64,000 bases of DNA, taken from contig JAEZTL010000047.1 of assembly GCA_023421395.1 (NCBI GenBank), positions 1 through 64,000 on the forward strand, in the 5' to 3' direction. Position numbers and translations under genes: made by a program. Shown in pieces: positions 58,225-64,000 of the stretch. The number at the start of each line of letters is the position of its first letter. The first letter of the stretch is position 1. The notes below the pieces were generated by a model. The model made no database searches, had not been told where the DNA came from, and saw nothing but the letters and a program-made list of their open reading frames with translations. Origin of the DNA: Bacillota bacterium (GTDB taxonomy: Bacteria > Bacillota > Clostridia > Christensenellales > Aristaeellaceae).

Positions 58225-59106
58225 GTGTATAAGCTGTTTACGGACGTAATGGGCGACCTTCCCCTCGACTATGTGAATGCCCACGGCCTTGAGGTCATCC
58301 CGCTGAGCGTTCTGATCGACGGCGAGGACTATACGCTTGCGGCGGACCCCACCGCGCCCGGCTGCATCGAACCCGGCCTGTTCTATCAGCGGCTGCGCGA
58401 GGGCGCCGGCGCCAAGTCGGCACAGGCCAGCGCGGAGAAGATCGTCTCCATGATGCGGCCTTACCTTGAAAAAGGCCAGGACGTACTGTACCTCGCGTTC
58501 TCCTCGGGCCTGAGCGGCACCTGCGAGAGCGGCATGGTGGCGAGGGACATCCTGCGCGAGGAGTTCCCGGAGCGCAGGGTGATCGTGGTGGATACGCTTT
58601 GCGCCTCGCTGGGCGAGGGCCTCATGGTCTACCTGGCGGTGGAGAAGATGGAGGCGGGGTTCCCGATCGAAGAGGTGGCCGCCTTCGTCGAGGAGACGAA
58701 GCTCAAAATCCACCACTGGTTCACGGTGGACGACCTGAACTTCCTTCGCCGCGGCGGGCGGGTTTCGGGCGCGGCGGCGTTTCTGGGCACGATGCTGTCC
58801 ATCAAGCCCGTGCTCAACGTGGACGACGCGGGCCACCTGATTCCCAAGGAAAAGCAGCAGGGCAGGAAACGCGCGCTGAAGGCGCTGGTGGACCACATGA
58901 AGGACAACTGTCAGGACCCCACGAAGCATCCGGTCATGATCTCCCACGGCGACGCGCTGGAGGATGCGCGCTACGTCGAGAAACTGATCCGCGAGCGGTG
59001 GGGCGTGGGCGCGGCGATCATCAACTACGTCAATCCGGTCATCGGCTGCCACTCGGGCCCGGGGACCATCGCGCTGTTCTTCGTGGCCGACAAGCCCCGC
59101 GGATAG
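58225..59106 (+). CDS. DegV family fatty-acid-binding protein (293 aa)
   Basis: DegV/FakB fold: N-terminal FTDVMGDLPLDY strand, the SSGLSGTCESG lipid-carboxylate loop, and NFLRRGGRVS-type helix, with GCHSGPGTIALFF at the C-terminus. Proteins of this family bind fatty acids and, with FakA, present them for phosphorylation. FakA is not in the window. The start is GTG with GAAGGAGGG upstream. Confidence 0.95.
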   Translation: MYKLFTDVMGDLPLDYVNAHGLEVIPLSVLIDGEDYTLAADPTAPGCIEPGLFYQRLREGAGAKSAQASAEKIVSMMRPYLEKGQDVLYLAFSSGLSGTCESGMVARDILREEFPERRVIVVDTLCASLGEGLMVYLAVEKMEAGFPIEEVAAFVEETKLKIHHWFTVDDLNFLRRGGRVSGAAAFLGTMLSIKPVLNVDDAGHLIPKEKQQGRKRALKALVDHMKDNCQDPTKHPVMISHGDALEDARYVEKLIRERWGVGAAIINYVNPVIGCHSGPGTIALFFVADKPRG

Positions 59107-59145
59107 ACCCCGTTTCATCCAAATGTACGAAGGGATGGATCGCAT

Positions 59146-60081
59146 GTGTTTGGCTTCCGACCGGACGGAAGGCGTCTGATGAAGGACATCGACCCGATCA
59201 TCCAATTTACGCCCTACATCATGCCCACGCGTGCGGACGCGCAAAACTTCTGCCGGCAGACGCTGGAATACGACGTGCTGGCCGACTACATCAAGGCCGC
59301 CCATGAAAAGGGCCACAATCTGACGTTCATGTCCATCGTGATCGCCGCGTTCGTGCGCACGGTGTCTCAGTGCCCGGAGCTAAACCGCTTCATCATGAAC
59401 AAGCAGATCTATGCCCGGAACCGCATTTCGGTGTCCTTTGTGGTGCTTCGGCGCCGCGCGGACGACAGCATCATGGAATCGCTGGCGAAGGTGGAGTTTG
59501 AGGCCACCGACACCATCTTTGACGTGGGCCGCAAGATCGAGGAGGCCGTCGGGCAGGGCCGCGAGGACAAGAACGCCAACCTCACCGACGTCTTCGCGCG
59601 GACGCTCCTGGCGATTCCGGGCCTTGCCACCGTGGTGGTGGGGCTTGTCAAGCTCCTGGACCGCTACGGGCTGATTCCCGGCATCGTCTACAAGGCGAGC
59701 CCCTTCCACACCTCCATGTTCATCACGAATATGGCCTCCATCAACATGACCTACCTGTACCATCACCTGTACAACTTTGGCACCACTTCGATCTTCCTGG
59801 GCCTGGGCAAGATCGAGCGGGCGCTGAGGCCGCTGGGCGGCGGCAAGGTGGGCTACAAAAACCAGCTGCCCATCGGCGTTGTGACCGACGAGCGCATCTG
59901 CGGCGGCGCCAGCTACGCCCGCGCGTTTTCGGTGATGCAGAAATACTTCCGCGACCCCAGCCTCATGGAGGTGCCGCCGGAGAACGTCAACTTCGAAACC
60001 GAGCCCATCTACCTGCGCAAGGCCAGAAAGGCGAAGAAAAAAGCCGAAAAAAAGGCGGAAAAGGTCGCCAAGGCGGGCTGA
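59146..60081 (+). CDS. CAT/E2-like acyltransferase-fold protein (311 aa)
   Basis: Resembles the conserved MFGxRPDGRR-KDIDPI family with the chloramphenicol-acetyltransferase/2-oxoacid-dehydrogenase-E2 fold: an ASPFHTSMFITNMASINM stretch and a YHHLYNFG motif where active enzymes have HHxxxD. The catalytic His is kept, but the Asp is Asn. No lipoyl or E3-binding domain. The C-terminus is a charged Lys/Ala/Glu helix. GTG 59146 begins the family sequence, and AAGGG lies about 12 bases upstream. It lies 39 bases after degV and may be in the same operon. Substrate unknown. Confidence 0.78.
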   Translation: MFGFRPDGRRLMKDIDPIIQFTPYIMPTRADAQNFCRQTLEYDVLADYIKAAHEKGHNLTFMSIVIAAFVRTVSQCPELNRFIMNKQIYARNRISVSFVVLRRRADDSIMESLAKVEFEATDTIFDVGRKIEEAVGQGREDKNANLTDVFARTLLAIPGLATVVVGLVKLLDRYGLIPGIVYKASPFHTSMFITNMASINMTYLYHHLYNFGTTSIFLGLGKIERALRPLGGGKVGYKNQLPIGVVTDERICGGASYARAFSVMQKYFRDPSLMEVPPENVNFETEPIYLRKARKAKKKAEKKAEKVAKAG

Positions 60082-60101
60082 ATCAAGCCGACACGAAACT
60101 C

Positions 60102-60138
60102 AAGCGCTTCCCGGTGCGTGCGCCGGGAAGCGCTTTTT
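60102..60138 (+). terminator. Intrinsic terminator after the acyltransferase-like gene
   Basis: Stem of 13 bp (60102-60114 with 60123-60135), 8-base inner loop, ending in TTTTT. Confidence 0.93.
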
Positions 60139-60212
60139 ATGGCCCGCGCCGCCCGCTGTGCGGCCGCACAGCGTCTACGCGGCAAATTTATGCAAAATCT
60201 CAACAAAACACA

Positions 60213-60241
60213 TTTACCCGAGGCAGTGCTTGCGGTACAAT
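60213..60241 (+). promoter_or_regulatory. Promoter of azlCD
   Basis: TTTACC (60213-60218), 17-base spacer, TACAAT (60236-60241). Confidence 0.65.
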
Positions 60242-60275
60242 GGCCAAAGTGACTGAATAAAGGTGTTGTGATGCC

Positions 60276-60995
60276 ATGCAACCGAGGGGCGCCTGGTTTT
60301 CCAAAGGGGTCAAGGACGGCCTGCCGATCGCGCTGGGGTATCTGGCCGTCGCGTTTACGCTGGGAATCACCGCCAGAAACGCCGGATTCACCGCGTTCGA
60401 GGCCACGCTGGCCAGCCTGACGCTGAATGCTTCCGCCGGCGAATACGTGGGCTTCACGCTCATCTCCGCGGGCGCCAGCTATTTTGAGATCGTACTGATG
60501 GAAGCGGTGGCCAACGCCCGGTACCTTCTGATGTCCTGCGCGCTTAGCCAGAAGCTGGATCCCAAAACGCCGCTCGTCCACCGGTTGCTCATCGGTTACG
60601 ATGTGACGGACGAGATCTTCGGCATCTCGATCGCGGTGGAGGGACGGCTGAATCCGTTCTACACCTTTGGCGCGATGGCCGTCGCCATTCCGGGTTGGGC
60701 GCTGGGCACGTACCTGGGGGTGGTGATGGGGAACGTGCTGCCCCTTCGCATCGTCAGCGCCCTCAGCGTGGCGCTTTACGGCATGTTTATCGCCATCATC
60801 GTGCCGCCCGCCCGGAAGGACCGGTTGCTGGCGGCGTTGATCGCGCTTTCGATGGCGCTGAGCTATGCCCTGGCGAAAATGGCGGCTTTCCACTTTCTGT
60901 CCCCGGGGATCCGGATCATCCTGATCACGGTGGTGGTTTCCGGCGCGGCGGCGGCGCTGTTTCCGGTAAAGGAGGAGAAGCGCGATGCGGCCTGA
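60276..60995 (+). CDS. azlC: AzlC family branched-chain amino acid exporter subunit (239 aa)
   Basis: Six to seven membrane helices with the family start KGVKDGLPIALGYLAVAFTLG and the NARYLLMS motif. With AzlD it exports branched-chain amino acids or analogues from the cytoplasm. AAAGGTG precedes the ATG by about 11 bases. It overlaps azlD by 11 bases. Confidence 0.94.
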   Translation: MQPRGAWFSKGVKDGLPIALGYLAVAFTLGITARNAGFTAFEATLASLTLNASAGEYVGFTLISAGASYFEIVLMEAVANARYLLMSCALSQKLDPKTPLVHRLLIGYDVTDEIFGISIAVEGRLNPFYTFGAMAVAIPGWALGTYLGVVMGNVLPLRIVSALSVALYGMFIAIIVPPARKDRLLAALIALSMALSYALAKMAAFHFLSPGIRIILITVVVSGAAAALFPVKEEKRDAA

Positions 60996-61293
60996 CGTCT
61001 TTGTCAGCATCTTTCTCATGGCGCTCGTGACGTACCTGATCCGCGTGCTGCCGCTGACCCTGATCCGCCGGGAGATCAAAAACCGGTACATCCGGTCTTT
61101 TCTCTATTATGTGCCTTATGTGACGCTGGCGGTGATGACCTTCCCGGCCATCCTGGACGCGACCGACAATCCCCTCGCCGGCGCGGCGGCGCTGGCGGCG
61201 GGGGGACTTATGGCCTGGCGGGGTAAGAGCCTCTTCACCGTTTCGATGATTTGCTGCGCGGTGGTGCTGGTAATCGAGCTTCTCGTGCGTTAA
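60985..61293 (+). CDS. azlD: AzlD family branched-chain amino acid exporter subunit (102 aa)
   Basis: Small three-helix membrane protein, family motif TYLIRVLPLTLIRR and FLYYVPYVTLAVMTFPAIL. Translationally coupled to azlC by an overlap, with GGAGG before the ATG. Partner in the two-component export system. Confidence 0.94.
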   Translation: MRPDVFVSIFLMALVTYLIRVLPLTLIRREIKNRYIRSFLYYVPYVTLAVMTFPAILDATDNPLAGAAALAAGGLMAWRGKSLFTVSMICCAVVLVIELLVR

Positions 61294-61296
61294 ACG

Positions 61297-61325
61297 AAAA
61301 AGGAGGGCGCTATGCCCTCCTTTTT
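61297..61325. terminator. Bidirectional terminator between azlD and bioY
   Basis: Perfect 12-bp stem AAAAAGGAGGGC/GCCCTCCTTTTT (61297-61308 with 61314-61325); T runs on both strands. Confidence 0.96.
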
Positions 61326-61360
61326 ATTTGCCGGGACGCAGGAGACGGTGCTTCCGGGCG

Positions 61361-61909
61361 TCACTCCGCCCAGCCGCTTGCCTTGAGGGGCGCGCGGAGC
61401 CGCCCGGCGAGCAGCACCGCCGCAATGATTTTGAAGGCGTCGCCGGGCAGGAAGGGAATTACGCACATGCCAAGACTCGCGGCGAGGGAGTTCTTCGTCG
61501 CGATCATAAACCAGGCGGTGCCCAGCGCGTAGCAGGCCGCGAGGCCGACCAGCATCGCCGCCGACAGCATGACGAAGTAGAAGTTCCATTTGCGGCTGAG
61601 AAGGCCCACCAGAAACGCGCAGAGCACGTAGCCGGCAATGTAGCCGCCCGTGGGCCCGACCAGTTTGTGAAGGCCTCCGGTGAAGTTTGAGAACACAGGC
61701 AGGCCCACCGCGCCCAGCAGCACGTAGACCACCATGGACAGGGTTCCGTACCGGGGCCCCAGCAGCGCGCCCGCCAGGTACACCGAAAACAGCGCCAGGT
61801 TGATGGGCACCGGCGACAGCGGGACCTGAAACTGGATTTGCGTGAGAATGCCCGTCAGCGCGGCGAACATCGCCGCAAGAATCATGCCCTTGAGCGTCAG
61901 CTTCTTCAT
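61361..61909 (-). CDS. bioY: Biotin transporter substrate-binding subunit BioY (182 aa)
   Basis: S-component of an ECF transporter: five or six helices, family motifs VPLSPVPINLALFSVYLAGALLG and GPTGGYIAGYV. It binds biotin in the membrane and works alone or with the general EcfAT module (not in the window). AAAGGGG precedes the ATG by 9 bases. It lies downstream of the unknown gene at 61929 and uvrA; I found no BirA-type operator. Confidence 0.94.
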   Translation of the reverse strand: MKKLTLKGMILAAMFAALTGILTQIQFQVPLSPVPINLALFSVYLAGALLGPRYGTLSMVVYVLLGAVGLPVFSNFTGGLHKLVGPTGGYIAGYVLCAFLVGLLSRKWNFYFVMLSAAMLVGLAACYALGTAWFMIATKNSLAASLGMCVIPFLPGDAFKIIAAVLLAGRLRAPLKASGWAE

Positions 61910-61928
61910 GCCTCAAACCCCTTTTGCG

Positions 61929-62543
61929 TTAACATGGATTCCATTGCACCGCGTTTTCAAGCGCGCGGGCAAGCTGCGCCGGCGTGTCGATCCGCCCGCC
62001 CGTCAGGTGGATCGGTCGGAGCAGCCGGGCCTTCAGTGTTTCGTCCCATTCCTCCGCGGGAACGCCCAGAAGGGGCGCGGGGGCGCGCCGTACGCGCGCC
62101 CCCGCCAGCGCGCCGGGGATGCGGGAAAGCGCGTCCGGCGCGGCGGAGAGCTCCAGGAGATCGCCCCCGGCTTCGGTCAGCCAGAGGAGCAGCCGCTCGC
62201 CCTCGAAAAGCCCCAGCGTTCCGCGAAGCGCGCCCAGCCGCCGGGCCCATTCGTCCGGATTTTCCCGCGCTGCCATACCGTCAAACCGCCCGGCGAAGAG
62301 GCCGTACAGCCCGCGCATCGCGGGAAAGTGGCCCTCCGAGAGCGGAGAGAGGGCTTCCGGCGCCGCCTCCGGCGGGCGCGCGTAGCCCCGGGGGATCGTG
62401 ATCCAGTCCTTGGGCGCGGGGCCTGAGGCGCCGCGCGTCAGCGCGAGGTATGCGCCCTCCGCCGTGCCGGGATCAAAGATTTCGCCGGGGGAAACCCATA
62501 CGCAGGGCACGCGCAGGCCCTTAAGATACACGGCCTCGCTCAC
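61929..62543 (-). CDS. Unknown protein (204 aa), possibly GNAT/Eis-related C-terminal part
   Basis: Not recognised with confidence. It starts at GTG 62543, overlapping the uvrA stop (GTGA), so it is translationally coupled to uvrA. The segment RPPEAAPEALSPLSEGHFP..LYGLFAGRFDGMAAREN has the look of the linker and second domain of Eis-like GNAT proteins, with no N-terminal acetyl-CoA loop in front. It is Ala/Leu/Arg-rich, like its neighbours, and ends LENAVQWNPC. It may be a diverged or truncated acetyltransferase relative, or a family of its own. Confidence 0.55.
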   Translation of the reverse strand: MSEAVYLKGLRVPCVWVSPGEIFDPGTAEGAYLALTRGASGPAPKDWITIPRGYARPPEAAPEALSPLSEGHFPAMRGLYGLFAGRFDGMAARENPDEWARRLGALRGTLGLFEGERLLLWLTEAGGDLLELSAAPDALSRIPGALAGARVRRAPAPLLGVPAEEWDETLKARLLRPIHLTGGRIDTPAQLARALENAVQWNPC

Positions 62544-64000
62544 GGCGCCATGCCCTCGGTCTGAAACACGCGCTTCAGATACTGGCCGGTGAAGCTGGCG
62601 GGATCGTCCGCCACCTCTTCCGGTGTGCCGGTGGCAACGATGGTGCCGCCCCGCGCGCCGCCCTCCGGGCCCAGGTCGATGATGTAATCGGCGGTCTTGA
62701 TCACGTCCAGATTGTGCTCGATGACCACCAGCGTGTTGCCCGCGTCCGCCAGCTTCTGCAGCACCTCGTCCAGCTTTTCCACGTCGGCCACGTGCAGGCC
62801 TGTGGTGGGCTCGTCCAGTACGTAGATCGTTCGTCCGGTGGCGCGGCGGCTCAGTTCCGTAGCCAGCTTGATGCGCTGGGCCTCGCCGCCGGAGAGGGTT
62901 GTGGAGGGCTGGCCCAGCTTGACGTAGCCGAGGCCCACGTCCACCATGGTCTGGATCTTGCCGGCGATGCGGGGCAGCGGTTCGAAGAAGGCCAGCGCCT
63001 CCTCGCTCGTCATGTCCAGCACCTCGAAGATGTTCTTCCCTTTGTAGCGCACCTCCAGCGTCTCCCGGTTGTAGCGGTGGCCCTTGCACACGTCGCAGGG
63101 CACGTACACGTCCGGCAGGAAGTGCATCTCGATTTTGATGATGCCGTCGCCCGAGCAGGCCTCGCACCGCCCGCCCTTGACGTTGAAGCTGAAGCGGTTT
63201 GACTTGTAACCGCGCGCCTTCGCGTCCGGCGTGGCGGCGAACACGTCTCGGATCAGGTCGAATACGCCGGTGTAGGTGGCGGGGTTGGATCGCGGCGTGC
63301 GGCCGATGGGGGACTGGTCGATGGCGATGATCTTGTCCAGCTGCTCGAGGCCGTCGATCCCGTCGTGGTCGCCCGGCCGGGTGCGCGCGCGGTTGAGGGC
63401 GCGGGAGAGCGCCTTGAAGAGGATTTCGTTGACCAGCGAGGATTTGCCGCTGCCGGATACGCCCGTCACGCAGGTGAGGACGCCCAGCGGGATGCGGGCG
63501 GTGATGTCCTTCAGGTTGTTCGCGCGGGCGCCGCGCACGGTGAGCCAGCCCGAGGGCGCGCGCCGGAAGGCGGGCAGCGGCACCCGTCGCCTGCCGGAGA
63601 GGTACTGCCCGGTGATGGAGGCGGGGTTTGCCATGATCTCCTCGGCGGTGCCTTCGGCCACCACGTAGCCGCCGTGGGCGCCGGCGCCGGGGCCGATGTC
63701 CACGATGTGGTCGGCCTCGAGCATGGTCTCCTCGTCGTGCTCCACCACCACCAGCGTGTTCCCCAGATCCCGGAGGTGCTTGAGGGTGGTGAGAAGCTTG
63801 CGGTTGTCCCGCTGATGCAGGCCGATACTCGGTTCGTCCAGGATGTACAGTACGCCCACCAGGCTCGAGCCGATCTGCGTGGCCAAGCGGATGCGCTGCG
63901 CCTCGCCGCCGGACAGCGTGCCCGCCGCGCGCGCGAGGGTCAGGTAGTCCAGGCCAACGTTCACCAGGAATTCAAGCCGCGCGTCCACTTCCTTTAAAAT
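62540..64000 (-). CDS. uvrA: Excinuclease ABC subunit A, C-terminal part (partial)
   Basis: The last 486 codons of UvrA; the frame is open at the window edge (ILKEVDARLEFLVNVGLDYLTL). Visible parts: ABC signature LSGGEAQRIRLA and Walker B ILDEPSIGL of the first module, Walker A TGVSGSGKSSLV of the second, zinc finger CEACSGDG...CDVCKG, second signature LSGGEAQRIKLA and VLDEPTTGLH. It scans DNA for damage in nucleotide excision repair. Followed by the overlapping unknown gene. Confidence 0.99.
   Translation of the reverse strand: MLKEVDARLEFLVNVGLDYLTLARAAGTLSGGEAQRIRLATQIGSSLVGVLYILDEPSIGLHQRDNRKLLTTLKHLRDLGNTLVVVEHDEETMLEADHIVDIGPGAGAHGGYVVAEGTAEEIMANPASITGQYLSGRRRVPLPAFRRAPSGWLTVRGARANNLKDITARIPLGVLTCVTGVSGSGKSSLVNEILFKALSRALNRARTRPGDHDGIDGLEQLDKIIAIDQSPIGRTPRSNPATYTGVFDLIRDVFAATPDAKARGYKSNRFSFNVKGGRCEACSGDGIIKIEMHFLPDVYVPCDVCKGHRYNRETLEVRYKGKNIFEVLDMTSEEALAFFEPLPRIAGKIQTMVDVGLGYVKLGQPSTTLSGGEAQRIKLATELSRRATGRTIYVLDEPTTGLHVADVEKLDEVLQKLADAGNTLVVIEHNLDVIKTADYIIDLGPEGGARGGTIVATGTPEEVADDPASFTGQYLKRVFQTEGMAP

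Noticed and set aside
61929..63167. 412-codon reading frame through the uvrA 3' end
   Set aside because: Its upstream two-thirds is an alternative frame of uvrA; only the part from GTG 62543 is independent.

Overview
The window is a chromosomal stretch of a high-GC, low-mobility Gram-positive genome, most likely a member of Clostridia (Firmicutes). The signs are a glmS ribozyme, an L10 leader, a CtsR-like site at clpB, a PPi-type phosphofructokinase, NfnAB, the iron-sulfur serine dehydratase SdaAB/SdaAA, XpaC, DegV and a BmrCD-type exporter. The order rpmG-secE-nusG-rplK-rplA-rplJ-rplL and the tuf 3' end are also typical. Many promoters are near-consensus TTGACA-17-TATAAT with strong GGAGG ribosome sites, which made start codons easy to choose. 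I see no insertion sequence, prophage, CRISPR array, rRNA or tRNA.

Layout. 1-5.5 kb: tuf end, a small membrane protein, an alpha/beta hydrolase and a heterodimeric ABC exporter preceded by a 30-codon leader ORF and an intrinsic terminator (an attenuator arrangement). 5.5-14.8 kb: an amino-sugar block (sugar-phosphate nucleotidyltransferase, dCMP deaminase, GlmU-C-like acyltransferase, glmM), then thioesterase, XpaC, glmS with its self-cleaving ribozyme, and mnmG. 14.8-17.5 kb: feoA-feoB-Cys-rich protein with an operator-like palindrome. 17.8-23.6 kb: sdaAB-sdaAA, PPi-PFK, a conserved orphan, and the rsuA-methyltransferase-M24 peptidase operon. 23.6-31.2 kb: one 2,511-aa NdvB-like glucan synthase/phosphorylase. 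31.3-36.2 kb: a HAD-GNAT fusion, then ribosomal and transcription genes with L1-site-like and L10 leaders. 36.4-39.1 kb: an unusual three-gene operon (MazG-like, GuaA-like with a dead glutaminase site and remodelled XMP loop, GNAT). 39.1-43.5 kb: asd, dapA, nfnA, nfnB. 43.7-49.8 kb: lone cbiC with a long structured leader, clpB, glyA, ansA. 49.9-56.8 kb: a membrane protein with a stop at codon 3 of its best start, two CNNM/CBS membrane proteins, SRP RNA, two tandem 7TM-GGDEF genes, DUF2148 and Dabb proteins. 56.8-64 kb: folC, degV, a CAT/E2-like orphan, azlCD, bioY, an unknown gene and the 3' part of uvrA.

Functionally the region is mostly housekeeping: translation, cell-wall precursor supply (GlmS-GlmM-acyltransferase), iron uptake, serine/glycine/lysine metabolism, redox balance (NfnAB) and stress (ClpB). 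The parts most worth following up are the MazG/GuaA-like/GNAT operon, the exporter leader-peptide attenuator, the apparently leaderless rsuA, the codon-3 stop at 50.5 kb, and the structured leader of cbiC. All functions are read from sequence motifs alone; no database search was run.
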